This document shows positions 26,524-35,717 of a stretch of DNA of 64,000 nt, in pieces (within the stretch, counting starts at the first letter, position 1; the number at the start of each line of letters is the position of its first letter). Origin of the DNA: Blastomonas fulva (lineage in GTDB: Bacteria; Pseudomonadota; Alphaproteobacteria; Sphingomonadales; Sphingomonadaceae); NCBI RefSeq assembly GCF_003431825.1, contig NZ_CP020083.1, forward strand, positions 3,262,501 to 3,326,500. Reading direction: 5' to 3'. The notes under the pieces are model-generated. The model saw only the letters and a program-made list of their open reading frames with translations, had not been told where the DNA came from and made no database searches. The translations under genes and the position numbers were made by a program.

Positions 26524-27444
26524 TCAGTTTCCGGTGCGGGCGGGAATGCGGGCGAGGCGGACATTGTCCATTACCGCACCATCACAGGTCTTGCGCCCGT
26601 CGGACGGGTCGACCAGCGTGATCGTGCCCTTGCCCACCGCATGGCCGGTTTCGCGGCCCAGCCCGAAGACAAAGCCGGTGTCCTCGTCCACGCCGATTCC
26701 GGTCACCGCCTCCGCGTCGATACATGCGACTGCGCGCAGCAGCCGCGTCAGGCGGCCGCGCTGGCTGAAATGCTGGTCGAACACGATACCTGGGAGGAAG
26801 CCCAAGCCCTGGGCCAGCACCAGAGGCGCACCGGCCGCGCCTTCTTCGGTGGTGGCGCAGTCGGCCAGATTGCGCGAGACCGGCGCGACAAGCGCGACAT
26901 CGGGGCTGCCGCAACCGATCATGTGCTCGCCCAGCACCGCTGCGCCTGCGCTGGTGCCGCCGATGACTGCGCCAGCGGCCAGTCGCTGGCGAATGGCGGC
27001 GAGCATTGGCGTGTCGCTGCCATCGGGCCTAACCAGTGTCGCCACGATCCGCGCCTGATCGCCGCCTGCAAACCAGATGAGCCCGGCACGCTCTATCCTG
27101 GCGATCTCGGCGGGATTGCTGCCGCCATCGCGCCAAAGGGATTCGTCGGCGTCGGGGGTTTCGGGATCGTCGACCAGCGCGACCTGCACCAGATCCACCC
27201 TGTCGCGCGAGACGCCATGCCGGGCGAGCGCATCGGCAAAGCGCGACGCCGATCCTCCCGCCGACCCCGACGCTGCAGGTATGACGACAATCCCGGGCGC
27301 ATCGGCGGGCATCGCATCGACCAGCGCACGAAACACCGCAGCGTTGTCATCCTCGAGCGCGCCGCCCACGGCGACAACCGTCCCCGGATCGGCGAGTGCC
27401 GGAGCCGCGCACAACGCCAGCAGCGCGACCAGAGGCCGCATCAT
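26524..27444 (-). CDS. Exported cyanophycinase-like S51 peptidase
   Basis: About 306 residues with a signal peptide (MMRPLVALLALCAAPALA|DPG). The S51 nucleophile Ser lies in IGGTSAGAAVL, preceded by LIWFAGGDQARIV and followed by VFDQHFSQRGRLTRLL and GIGVDEDTGFVF. This matches cyanophycinase, which cuts multi-L-arginyl-poly-Asp to Asp-Arg dipeptides. I start at ATG 27444, which overlaps the HAD stop as ATGA; 27456 is an alternative. No cyanophycin synthetase is in the window, so the true substrate may be an external peptide. Confidence 0.83.
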   Translation of the reverse strand: MMRPLVALLALCAAPALADPGTVVAVGGALEDDNAAVFRALVDAMPADAPGIVVIPAASGSAGGSASRFADALARHGVSRDRVDLVQVALVDDPETPDADESLWRDGGSNPAEIARIERAGLIWFAGGDQARIVATLVRPDGSDTPMLAAIRQRLAAGAVIGGTSAGAAVLGEHMIGCGSPDVALVAPVSRNLADCATTEEGAAGAPLVLAQGLGFLPGIVFDQHFSQRGRLTRLLRAVACIDAEAVTGIGVDEDTGFVFGLGRETGHAVGKGTITLVDPSDGRKTCDGAVMDNVRLARIPARTGN

Positions 27445-28100
27445 GCGCGTGGCCAATCGCCGGGCAAACCGAGCAGCGCGCGCAGATCGGCCAGTGCCTG
27501 CGTCTCGCCTGTCACCTTGATCGCGGCCATGCCCATCGCGGCTGCGGGTTTGCAGTTCACTCCAAGGTCATCGAGATAGATGCAGGCCTTGGGCGCAACC
27601 TCCAGTGCGTCGCACATCATCGCATAGATACGCGGATCGGGCTTGCGCACGCCCGCCTTGCTGCTTTCGATGACATGGTCGAAGCGCGCCATGATCGCGG
27701 CGATCTGAGCGGCGCGCGAGTCATCGAACACCATCGCCGACCCTTTGCCTGCGCGCACGTTGTTGGTGATGCAGCCGAGCGTATAGCCTGCACCCTTGAG
27801 GGCATCGAGCGCGGCGACCATGCGTGGGCGGACATCGCCCGCCAGACACGAGATGACATCTGCGCCGCTGATCTCCAGCCCCAGCGCAGCGGCTTCGGCA
27901 GCAAAGGCGGTATCGAAGGCAGACGCATCGATCTCCGCGCGCTCGAACCGCGCCCAGGCGTTGTCGTCGGGATTGGTGGCGTTGATCCGGCGGATGCAGT
28001 CGCGTGGCAGCCCGCGCTCGGCCTCCAGCCGGTTGAACGCCTCGAAGGGCGACGAGGTGATCACCCCGCCGAAATCGAAAATCACGGCAGAAAACGTCAT
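27441..28100 (-). CDS. HAD-superfamily phosphatase (YihX-like)
   Basis: A 219-residue HAD hydrolase. Motif I is IFDFGGVITSSP (the usual nucleophile Asp in DFGG; the +2 position is Gly, common in the epoxide hydrolase N-terminal/YihX branch). Motif II is CITNN, the conserved Lys is in SSKAGVRKPDPRIY, and motif IV is YLDDLGVNC. The start at 28100 overlaps the DUF2855 stop by 4 bp, and its stop overlaps the cyanophycinase start by 4 bp, so the three are translated as a unit. Substrate not predictable. Confidence 0.85.
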   Translation of the reverse strand: MTFSAVIFDFGGVITSSPFEAFNRLEAERGLPRDCIRRINATNPDDNAWARFERAEIDASAFDTAFAAEAAALGLEISGADVISCLAGDVRPRMVAALDALKGAGYTLGCITNNVRAGKGSAMVFDDSRAAQIAAIMARFDHVIESSKAGVRKPDPRIYAMMCDALEVAPKACIYLDDLGVNCKPAAAMGMAAIKVTGETQALADLRALLGLPGDWPRA

Positions 28101-29200
28101 GGGGTGATGACCAGCCCCGTCTTGGCATCGGCTTTGCCTTCGACCGTCTCGCGATAGGCGGCCAGCGCCGCATCGGCGCCAGCGCGCTTCTCGATCCCCA
28201 GCAGCCGCGGCGCCAGATCGGCAAAGCCCAGCCATGCGGCCTCGAGCTTCTGCCGGAACTGGTCCGGCCCCCATTCGCCGATCCGCTTTTCGCTGCGCCC
28301 GGGCGCAAAGAACATCTGCCGCGCGGGCCCTGCCATCGCCGTGCCATCGTCGGCCGAATCCCAGTGCGACTTGCCGACGACGATCGAGGCCTTGAGCGCA
28401 TCGCCGAAATGGTTGTGCACGCTGGCGGCGACCTGCGGATTGCCGGCCATGTCGACCATCGCGCTGGTCTTGCCCGCATCCATCGCTCCGATGGCGTCAT
28501 AGGTGACCACCTCGTCATAGAGCCCCAGCGACCCGACATAGGCGGCATTACCCGCGCTGGTCAGTCCCACGATCCGGGGCCGCGCCGAGCGCTGGCCGAG
28601 GGCATAAGCGAGCCCGATCGCAGTCTTGCTCGATGCGCTGGCGACCAGCACCTGCTGCGCGCCATAGTCACTCTCGTCCTCCAGCAGATCGGCGATCAGC
28701 CAGCCAGTCAGGAACAGCGGGCGGAACACAGGCCAGTAATCATGATCCTGCGCGCGATAATCGCCCAGAGCATCGATCCGCTGATACTGGTTGTAGATCA
28801 CCGGCAGCGTGGTGCGGCGCGGGGTCATGTCGGTGAAACCGTGCGGACCAACCCTGCCCGGCATCAGCACGGCATGGCTCGCCATCGGGAAATAGCCGTA
28901 AAGCCGGGTGCCTTCAGGCACGCCATCGTGATGGCTGCGGCTGACCGTGGCAAACCCCCAGACCGGCAGACGTCCAGGGGTGTCCCGCTCTGCGAAGAAG
29001 TCCCAATAGCCCTGATCATTGCCGAACAGGCCGAGCGGCTTGCCGAACACCGCGTAGGTAACGTTGTTGGCGGTCATGGCGTAGAGTTCGATCGTCACCT
29101 CGATCGCACCTTCGGGCAGCTCGGGCTCAGGCGCGGCGACGATCTGCGCATTGGCGATCTGATCGCGGTCGATGTCGATGGCCCAGCGTTGGTCGGTCAC
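28097..29200 (-). CDS. DUF2855 family protein (MDR-like fold)
   Basis: A 367-residue protein of the DUF2855 family, distantly related to medium-chain dehydrogenases. Seen are IELYAMTANNVTYAVFGKPLG at the start, WGFATVSRSHHDGVPEG, LYGYFPMASHAVL, and a Rossmann-like segment QVLVASASSKTAIGLAYAL. No catalytic zinc Cys cluster is present. The reaction is unknown; the family is frequent in sphingomonads. It is the first gene of the overlapping DUF2855-HAD-cyanophycinase run and lies 59 bp after the SMP-30 gene. Confidence 0.8.
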   Translation of the reverse strand: MTDQRWAIDIDRDQIANAQIVAAPEPELPEGAIEVTIELYAMTANNVTYAVFGKPLGLFGNDQGYWDFFAERDTPGRLPVWGFATVSRSHHDGVPEGTRLYGYFPMASHAVLMPGRVGPHGFTDMTPRRTTLPVIYNQYQRIDALGDYRAQDHDYWPVFRPLFLTGWLIADLLEDESDYGAQQVLVASASSKTAIGLAYALGQRSARPRIVGLTSAGNAAYVGSLGLYDEVVTYDAIGAMDAGKTSAMVDMAGNPQVAASVHNHFGDALKASIVVGKSHWDSADDGTAMAGPARQMFFAPGRSEKRIGEWGPDQFRQKLEAAWLGFADLAPRLLGIEKRAGADAALAAYRETVEGKADAKTGLVITP

Positions 29201-29259
29201 GGTTTGGCTTCCTTGTTGCAGCAGTTCAATTCTCTATCGCCCTGGTGGAGGGGAAAGGA

Positions 29260-30180
29260 TCATCCGATATTCAGATAATTCAGCTTCGCCCCGCCGCGCG
29301 GCCAGTCCATCTTCACCAGCCGCCCGGTGCCCGACAGCGTGATCCACGCGGTCTTAAGGTCGGGCCCGCCAAAGCAGATGTTGGTGGTGAACGGATCATC
29401 GGTCGCGACGAACTCGATAAGTTGGCCGTCGGGCGAAACCACCGAGATGCCGCTCTGCCCGATCGTCGCGACGCAGACATTACCCGCACCATCGACCGCC
29501 AGCGAATCGAAAAAGGTATAACCCGGCGGGCTGTACAGGAACGTCCCGCTTGGCCCGAGCAGCCCCTGGCTGAAAGCGATCTCGCCCGGACCGGCAACGT
29601 CATACGCCCACAGCTTGCAGGTGTAGGTTTCCGCGACATAGAGCCGTTTGCCATCGGGCGAGAGGCCGATGCCGTTGGGGTTCTCCATCGGGAAGATCAC
29701 TTCCTTGAGCAGCGAGCCATCGGCCTTGGCATAGAAAACGCCGGTGACGTCGCGCTCGCGCTCGCGGGTCTTGCCGTGATCGGTAAACCAGAAGCCGCCT
29801 GCATCGTCGAACACGATATCGTTGGGGCCGCGAAGCGTGCAGCCGAAATCGCCATCACGGTACAGCGTCTCCACTGCTCCGGTTTCAAGATCGACCCGCT
29901 CGATCCGGCCCCCGGAATAATCGGATGCCTGGCCGTGCGGCACCAGCAGACCTGCGCGCTCGATATAATCGAAGCCGCCATTGTTGCAGACATACAGCCT
30001 GCCATCGGGGCCGATCGCCGCGCCGTTCGGTCCTCCGCCAAGCTCGGCGATCACCTGTTGCGAGCCATCGGGGAGCACGCGGGTGACACAGCCGCGCTCG
30101 ATCTCGACAAGCACCACGCTGCCGTCGGGCATCGCCACCGGGCCTTCGGGAAAGCGCAAGCCTTCGGTTACCAGCTCCAT
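29260..30180 (-). CDS. SMP-30/gluconolactonase-family protein
   Basis: A 306-residue six-bladed beta-propeller of the SMP-30/LRE family, whose members hydrolyse sugar or other lactones with a divalent metal. Metal-site residues are consistent: Glu in LRFPEGPVAM, Asn in LRGPNDIVFDD, Asn in MENPNGIGLSPDG and Asp in FDSLAVDGAGNV. There is no signal peptide, so it is cytoplasmic. It is divergent from pyrB (141-bp gap) and precedes the DUF2855 gene on the same strand. Substrate unknown. Confidence 0.86.
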   Translation of the reverse strand: MELVTEGLRFPEGPVAMPDGSVVLVEIERGCVTRVLPDGSQQVIAELGGGPNGAAIGPDGRLYVCNNGGFDYIERAGLLVPHGQASDYSGGRIERVDLETGAVETLYRDGDFGCTLRGPNDIVFDDAGGFWFTDHGKTRERERDVTGVFYAKADGSLLKEVIFPMENPNGIGLSPDGKRLYVAETYTCKLWAYDVAGPGEIAFSQGLLGPSGTFLYSPPGYTFFDSLAVDGAGNVCVATIGQSGISVVSPDGQLIEFVATDDPFTTNICFGGPDLKTAWITLSGTGRLVKMDWPRGGAKLNYLNIG

Positions 30181-30321
30181 CCAGAATCCCTCCCGCTTAC
30201 ATTCTTGTCAGTGCTTATCATTGCGGCTGCAGCCGCACCTGTCCACCCTGCAAACGGGGGGTGGCTGCCATGAAAACGACGCTTGAGCCAATCGCGATTC
30301 GCTCCTAGACGCTTGGCTTTG

Positions 30322-31326
30322 ATGACATCGCCAGAAAACAGCTCCGCCCGCCGCCCGGCCAGCGATTATCCGCCCGGCAGCCTGGCCTTTCCGCACCGGC
30401 ATCTGCTCGGCATTGCCGGGCTGCAGCCATGGGAAATCGAGTTCCTGCTCGATGAAGCCGAACAATGGGTCGACATGAACCGCCAGGCCAGCAAGCACGA
30501 CGACCGGCTGGCGGGCCTGACGCTGATCAACGCATTCTTCGAGAACTCCACCCGCACATTGCTGTCGTTCGAGATCGCCGGCAAGCGGCTGGGCGCCGAT
30601 GTCGTCAACATGCACGCGGCGCAGTCGAGCGTGAAGAAGGGGGAGACGCTGATCGACACTGCCGTGACGCTCAATGCGATGCGCGCCGATGCCATCGTCA
30701 TCCGCCACGGCAGCTCGGGCGCGGTGCAGCTGATCGCGGACAAGGTCGGCTGTCCTGTGCTCAATGCCGGCGACGGCACGCACGAACACCCGACCCAGGC
30801 GCTGCTCGATGCGCTGACCATCCGCCGCCGCAAGGGGCATATCGCGGGCCTGCGCGTCGCGATCTGCGGCGATATCCTGCACAGCCGGGTGGCGCGGTCG
30901 AACATGATCTGCCTCTCCACTTTGGGCGCCGAGGTCCGCGTCGCAGGGCCGCCCGCGCTGATGCCGCCTGCGGTCGAATCGATGGGCGGCACCCCCTGCC
31001 GCGATTTTGCCGAGGCGCTCGATGGCGCCGACGTAGTGATGATGCTGCGGCTGCAGAACGAACGCATGCAGGGGCAGTTCATCCCCTCCCCGCGCGAGTT
31101 CCGCCATCTGTACGGGCTGACCGACGTGCGGCTGGCGCTGGCCAGGCCCGATGCGCTGGTGATGCACCCGGGCCCGATGAATCGCGGGGTGGAGATCGAC
31201 AGCCATATCGCCGACAATGTCGAGCGATCCGCGATTACCGATCAGGTCGAAATGGGGGTGGCTATGCGGATGGCGTGCCTTGACGTGCTCACCCGCAGGC
31301 GCCGCGGCGTGGAGGGCTGGGCATGA
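30322..31326 (+). CDS. pyrB: Aspartate carbamoyltransferase catalytic subunit
   Basis: A 334-residue enzyme making carbamoyl-aspartate, the committed step of pyrimidine synthesis. The carbamoyl-phosphate site [13 protein letters not shown], the [11 protein letters not shown] segment and the C-terminal [13 protein letters not shown] are intact. ATG 30322 (MTSPENSS) was chosen; an upstream start at 30283 adds 13 doubtful residues. The stop overlaps the next gene by 4 bp (ATGA). Pairing with an inactive dihydroorotase-like subunit places it with the large bacterial ATCase complexes known from Pseudomonas. Confidence 0.96.
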   Translation: MTSPENSSARRPASDYPPGSLAFPHRHLLGIAGLQPWEIEFLLDEAEQWVDMNRQASKHDDRLAGLTLINAFFENSTRTLLSFEIAGKRLGADVVNMHAAQSSVKKGETLIDTAVTLNAMRADAIVIRHGSSGAVQLIADKVGCPVLNAGDGTHEHPTQALLDALTIRRRKGHIAGLRVAICGDILHSRVARSNMICLSTLGAEVRVAGPPALMPPAVESMGGTPCRDFAEALDGADVVMMLRLQNERMQGQFIPSPREFRHLYGLTDVRLALARPDALVMHPGPMNRGVEIDSHIADNVERSAITDQVEMGVAMRMACLDVLTRRRRGVEGWA

Positions 31327-32576
31327 GCAAGCTTCCCACCCGCCCGCTGACAATCACCAACGGCTGTCTGGTGTTGCCGGGCCGGGCTGAGCCTGTGCCA
31401 GGCGCGCTGCGCATCATCGGCGACAGGATTGCCGAGATCGGCGACGTGACGCCCGGGTCCGACGATGCCGTGCATGATGCCAGGGGCGCGCTGATCGCAC
31501 CGGGCCTCGTGGATCTGGGCGTGTTCGCGATCGATCCGCCCGCGTTCCATTTTGGCGGGATCAGCCGCGCTGCGCTGATGCCCGACCAGAGCCCGCCGCT
31601 CGACCACCCGGCGCGGGTGCGCTTTGCCGCCTATTCGGGCAAGCCCGATTTCTGGGTGCACCCGCTCGCAGCGGCAACCCGCGACCTTGCGGGAAGCGAG
31701 ATGGCCGAGATCGGGCTGATGAAGGAGGCAGGCGCACGCGCGGTTGCCACCGGGAGACGCTGGATCGTCGATACCGGCGTTATGCATCGGCTGATGCAAT
31801 ATTGTGCGATGCTCGACCTGCCGCTGATCGTCCACAGCCAGGACCATGGCCTGTCGGGCAACGCCGTCGCCACCGCAGGCGAAATGGCGACCCGGCTGGG
31901 TCTGCCTCAGGCGCCATCAGAGGCCGAGAGTATTGCGATCGCGCGCGATCTGTCGCTGGTGCGGATGACCGGGGCGCGGGTGCATTTCCGCCAGGTGACT
32001 ACGCGCGCAGGCCTTGCGCTGATCCGTGCCGCCAAGACCGAAGGGCTGTCGGTAACCGCCGGGATCACGCCTGCGCATCTTTTCCTCTCCGATGTCGCAC
32101 TGGGCGGCTTCCGTACCTTTGCGCGGCTGTCGCCGCCGCTGCGCTGCGAGGATGATCGCCAGGCCGCGATCGCCGCCGTCGGCGATGGCACGCTGGATGT
32201 CATCGCCTCGGGCCATGATCCGCGCGGGCCGGAGGACAAGCGCCTTCCCTTCGCCGATTCGCAGCCAGGCATGGCCGGCGCGGAAACGCTGCTGCCGTTG
32301 TCGCTGGGGCTGGTGCGTGATGGCGTGATCAGCACCGAGCGGCTGTTCGATCTGATCGCGGCCAATCCCGCGCGCATCCTCGGGGTGCAGGCGGGCGCGC
32401 TGCGCACCGGCTACGAGGCCGACGTGGTGGTGGTCGATGCCGACCGCCCCTGGCAGGTCGATTCTGCCAAGATGGCGGCGAGCGCGGGCAACACCCCGTT
32501 CGACCGCCTGCCGGTCCAAGGACGCTGCGTCGCTTTGTTCAAGGGCGGGCGACTGGTCGATCAGATGAAGGGTTAA
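31323..32576 (+). CDS. Dihydroorotase-like protein lacking the metal site (PyrC'/PyrX type)
   Basis: A 417-residue amidohydrolase-fold protein that aligns with dihydroorotase but has lost the metal centre. The usual PGxVDxHxH reads PGLVDLGVF (H to G66 and F68), the region of the third-His strand reads HFRQVTT, and the catalytic Asp motif usually written TDHAPH reads SGHDPR. One His survives in [10 protein letters not shown]. In Pseudomonas a similar inactive homologue is a structural partner of aspartate carbamoyltransferase; overlap with pyrB supports that role. An active pyrC must lie elsewhere. Its 3' end overlaps the convergent amidohydrolase gene by 38 bp. Confidence 0.88.
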   Translation: MSKLPTRPLTITNGCLVLPGRAEPVPGALRIIGDRIAEIGDVTPGSDDAVHDARGALIAPGLVDLGVFAIDPPAFHFGGISRAALMPDQSPPLDHPARVRFAAYSGKPDFWVHPLAAATRDLAGSEMAEIGLMKEAGARAVATGRRWIVDTGVMHRLMQYCAMLDLPLIVHSQDHGLSGNAVATAGEMATRLGLPQAPSEAESIAIARDLSLVRMTGARVHFRQVTTRAGLALIRAAKTEGLSVTAGITPAHLFLSDVALGGFRTFARLSPPLRCEDDRQAAIAAVGDGTLDVIASGHDPRGPEDKRLPFADSQPGMAGAETLLPLSLGLVRDGVISTERLFDLIAANPARILGVQAGALRTGYEADVVVVDADRPWQVDSAKMAASAGNTPFDRLPVQGRCVALFKGGRLVDQMKG

Positions 32577-33606
32577 GCCGGCCCAGGGCCTCACCCATCC
32601 AGTCGAACCCCGCCAGGAACGCCGCGACGTTCGCGCCCAGCGCATCGACGGCATAGCCGCCTTCCATCACGATCACCGTGGGAAGGTCCAGGTCGGCAAT
32701 CGATCGGGCGATCGGCGTATAATCCGCCGTCTGCAGCGCGAACTGCGAGATCGGATCGCCAGCAAAGGTATCTGCGCCGAACGATACGCACAGCATGTCC
32801 GCACCGAAGTCATGGATCGCAGCCAGCCCGGTATCGAGCGCGGCACGATACGCCTCCAGCCCGCTCCCGCGCGGCAGCGGCAGGTTGAGCGTCGCGCCCT
32901 CGCCCGCGCCCTCGCCGCGTTCGTCGGCATGGCCCCAGAAGAACGGATAGTCGGTCGCCGGATCGGCATGAACCGAGACGAATAGCACGTCGCCGCGTTC
33001 GTAGAAGATGTCCTGCGTGCCGTTGCCGTGGTGGTAATCGACATCGAGGATCGCGATCCGCCGCTTGCCCGCCGCGATCGCCGCCTCGGCCGAGATCGCG
33101 ACATTGTTGAGGAAGCAGTATCCGCCGAGATAATCCGCGCCGCAATGGTGCCCTGGAGGACGGCACAACGCGAAGGCCGCGCGCTCACCGCCCAGCACCG
33201 CCTCGGTGGCCGCCAGCGCGGATTGCGCGCCCCAATAGGCGCTGGTCCAGGTGCCTGCCGAAATCGGGCTTGAAGCATCGAAGCTGAACTGGCCAAGATC
33301 CGCATCGATCCGGTTCAGGTTGAGCGGGCGCCGTCCCACCACCGGCCAGGCATAGCCATGCGCATCGCCGTTGCGCCCCGCGGCCACCCAGCGTTCGTGC
33401 GCGCTTTGCAGGAAGGCGAGATAATTGTCCCTATGCACCCGCCGGATAGGCTCCATGCCATGGTCGCGCGGAGCCCCCACTTGGGACAGCGTCGCCAGCA
33501 CATTCTCCATTCGCCCGCGATGCTCGGCATAGGGCACATAGGCGCCATTGTGCAATTCCATCGCGGGCGCATGGTCGTGCTGCCGCGCGTCGAAGAACGT
33601 CTTCAT
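32539..33606 (-). CDS. Histone-deacetylase-fold acetylpolyamine amidohydrolase
   Basis: A 355-residue zinc hydrolase of the HDAC superfamily, closest in motif layout to bacterial acetylpolyamine amidohydrolase, which deacetylates acetylputrescine-like compounds in the cytoplasm. Seen are RPPGHHCGADYLGGYCFLNN (the two active-site His), LDVDYHHGNGTQ (zinc Asp and His), GADTFAGDPISQF (zinc Asp) and VMEGGYAVD (catalytic Tyr). Its start overlaps the S9 peptidase stop by 4 bp, so the two are co-translated. Its last 12 codons lie antisense to the 3' end of the pyrC-like gene. Other acetylated amines are possible substrates. Confidence 0.9.
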   Translation of the reverse strand: MKTFFDARQHDHAPAMELHNGAYVPYAEHRGRMENVLATLSQVGAPRDHGMEPIRRVHRDNYLAFLQSAHERWVAAGRNGDAHGYAWPVVGRRPLNLNRIDADLGQFSFDASSPISAGTWTSAYWGAQSALAATEAVLGGERAAFALCRPPGHHCGADYLGGYCFLNNVAISAEAAIAAGKRRIAILDVDYHHGNGTQDIFYERGDVLFVSVHADPATDYPFFWGHADERGEGAGEGATLNLPLPRGSGLEAYRAALDTGLAAIHDFGADMLCVSFGADTFAGDPISQFALQTADYTPIARSIADLDLPTVIVMEGGYAVDALGANVAAFLAGFDWMGEALGRLNPSSDRPVARP

Positions 33607-35537
33607 TGCGCGAACAGTTGCTTGAGGAACACCGTCTCGACCTCGCGGCGCAGATCGTTGTTGGCTTTCTTGAGGAAGCCATGCCCCTCATCGGCATAGA
33701 GCACGTACCAGGTCTGCACCCCGTTGCCGCGCAGGGCTGCTACCACCTGATCGGATTCGGACTGCGGAACGCGCGGGTCGTTTGCCCCCTGCATCACCAG
33801 CATCGGCTTGGTGATCTTGGCCACGTTCTTGAGCGGCGCGATCCGCTCGAACACGGCGCGCATCTTGGGGTCACGCTCGTCGCCATATTCGGCGCGGCGG
33901 TTGTCGCGGCGATAAGCCTCGGTGTTCGCCATGAAGCTGATGAAATCGCTGATGCCATAGCGCTCGACCCCGCCGACCAGCCGGTCCGAATAGAAGGTCA
34001 TGGCTGCAAGCGACATGTATCCGCCATAGGACTGGCCATAGACCGCGATGCGCCGGGCATCCATTCCCGGCTGCTTGCCTGCCCAGTCGATCAGCGATCC
34101 AATGTCCTTGACGCTGTCTTCGCGCAAGGGTCCGTTGTCGAGATTGAGGTACTTGGTGCCATAGCCGTCCGACCCACGCACATTGGGCAGGATCACCACC
34201 GCACCCAGAACATCGGCGAAATACTGCGCGCCGGGGTTCCATGAGGGGCGAGTCTGCGCCTCGGGTCCGCCATGGATGTCGATGATCACCGGAAGCTTTG
34301 CATCGGCTGCTGCGTTCTTTGGGCGGTAGACGAAGGCGGGTACCGAAAGCCCGTCGAAGCTCTTGAACCGGATCAGCTCGGGCTCGACCAGTCTTGCCGG
34401 ATCGAGTTCGCCCGCTTCGGACTGCGTCCAGCGGGTGACCGCGCCGGTCCCCAGATCGATATCCCACACATCGCCTGCGGTGGTGGCATTGGTAAGCCCG
34501 ATCGCAAGCTTGCCGCCATCGGGGGAGAATTCGAGCGCGCTGATGACGCCGCGCGGCAGCTCGGGCGAAGAGATCGCCTGCGGGGTGGTCAGCGACGAGA
34601 TCAGCACCCGCGAGAAGCCGTCCTCGTTGATCGTGTAGGCCAGGGTCCTGCCATCGGGCGAAAGGTCGTAGGCCTCAACGTCCCAGTTCACCTTGTCCGA
34701 AAGCTGGGTCATCTGTCCCGACGCGATGTCGATCCTGACCAGCCGACGGAAGTCGCCGCCCGCGTTGGTGATCGCAAGGATCGCCTTGCCGCCATCGACA
34801 AAACGCGCCTCCTCGAACCGCGCCTTGGCGTTGACTGAAAATTCGAGCGGGGTGACCTTGCCGCTCGCCATATCGAGCAGCATCAGCTGGTTTTCGCGGT
34901 TGGAGATACCCTTGCCCAGCAGCACGGTCGCCTTGTCCGCGCTGATATCCTGCGGCCCGACCGCACCTGTCCCCTGCCACACCAGTCGGCGGCTCTTGGG
35001 ATCGGCAGGATCGGCGGCCATGATCGCATAATCGGCCGATCCCTTGGTGGCGCGCGACCAGACCAAAAGGCTGCCATCCTTGGCGAACACCGGCGACTGG
35101 TTGCGCGTTACCGGCTCGGTCAGCGACTGCGCCACGCCATGGAGATCGCGCACGAACAGCTGGAACCATTCGTCGCCGCCGGTGTCGCGGGTGAGCAGGA
35201 AACGGCTCTGGCCGGGCACCGCCTTGGCCCCGCCGACGGGTTCGTTGAAATAGGTCAACTGACGCCGCGCCGCGCCGGGAGCGGTAACGTGATGCACCTG
35301 AAAGGTCGATCCGAACCGGGTGGTGATCAGCATCGATCCATCGGGCAGCCAGTCCTGGAACCGCGCCTCGCGATAGTTCTGATAGCGCTGTACCGCCTCG
35401 CGGATGTCCTGCGGGATTTCCGGCACGTTGTCCAGCCGCGCGGTGCCCACCTGCCGGGTCTCGACCGGCGCCTGCTGCGCAGTGGCGGGGACAGCGATCA
35501 GTGCGGCAAAGGCCAGCAAGGTCGAACGGTAAAGCAT
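33603..35537 (-). CDS. Exported S9-family prolyl oligopeptidase-like peptidase
   Basis: A 644-residue periplasmic serine peptidase with a signal peptide (MLYRSTLLAFAALIAVPATA|QQ). An N-terminal beta-propeller (several SPDG turns, residues about 45-370) precedes the alpha/beta hydrolase domain with the nucleophile in YGQSYGGYMSL, the Asp in MQGANDPRVPQSE and the His in ADEGHGFLKKAN. The family releases dipeptides or acyl-amino acids from short peptides. It is the first gene of a pair with the amidohydrolase gene, and a palindromic element lies upstream. Confidence 0.93.
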   Translation of the reverse strand: MLYRSTLLAFAALIAVPATAQQAPVETRQVGTARLDNVPEIPQDIREAVQRYQNYREARFQDWLPDGSMLITTRFGSTFQVHHVTAPGAARRQLTYFNEPVGGAKAVPGQSRFLLTRDTGGDEWFQLFVRDLHGVAQSLTEPVTRNQSPVFAKDGSLLVWSRATKGSADYAIMAADPADPKSRRLVWQGTGAVGPQDISADKATVLLGKGISNRENQLMLLDMASGKVTPLEFSVNAKARFEEARFVDGGKAILAITNAGGDFRRLVRIDIASGQMTQLSDKVNWDVEAYDLSPDGRTLAYTINEDGFSRVLISSLTTPQAISSPELPRGVISALEFSPDGGKLAIGLTNATTAGDVWDIDLGTGAVTRWTQSEAGELDPARLVEPELIRFKSFDGLSVPAFVYRPKNAAADAKLPVIIDIHGGPEAQTRPSWNPGAQYFADVLGAVVILPNVRGSDGYGTKYLNLDNGPLREDSVKDIGSLIDWAGKQPGMDARRIAVYGQSYGGYMSLAAMTFYSDRLVGGVERYGISDFISFMANTEAYRRDNRRAEYGDERDPKMRAVFERIAPLKNVAKITKPMLVMQGANDPRVPQSESDQVVAALRGNGVQTWYVLYADEGHGFLKKANNDLRREVETVFLKQLFAQ

Positions 35538-35574
35538 GCGACACTCCTAAGAAAACACACCCGATGATCCTCAC

Positions 35575-35694
35575 CCGGACCGGGGAGGTGGCAGTCCGCA
35601 GGACCGACCGAGGGGAGGCGGGATCGTACACAGATCACAGGGGCGCACAACCCCGCTTCCCCTCCGCCGCTTCGCGGGCCCCTCCCCGTTTCGG
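35575..35694. repeat. Palindromic intergenic element, copy 2
   Basis: A 120-bp element in the 180-bp gap between the flavodoxin-like and S9 peptidase genes. The outer arms CCGGACCGGGGAGG (35575-35588) and CCTCCCCGTTTCGG (35681-35694) pair at 12 of 14 positions. Internal complementary stretches include a GTCC/GGAC hairpin (35594-35604) and GC-rich runs. The left part, GGGGAGGTGGCAGTCCGCAGG, resembles the GGGAGGGGTGGC...CCGCAGG part of the 1598-1732 element, so both probably belong to one dispersed family. It may affect the S9 promoter or the end of other transcripts. Confidence 0.68.
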
Positions 35695-35717
35695 AAAGGA
35701 ATTTCAGCGGCTTGGGA

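Noticed and set aside
31323..32576. Naming this gene pyrC (active dihydroorotase)
   Set aside because: The metal ligands are missing, so the active-enzyme name would mislead.
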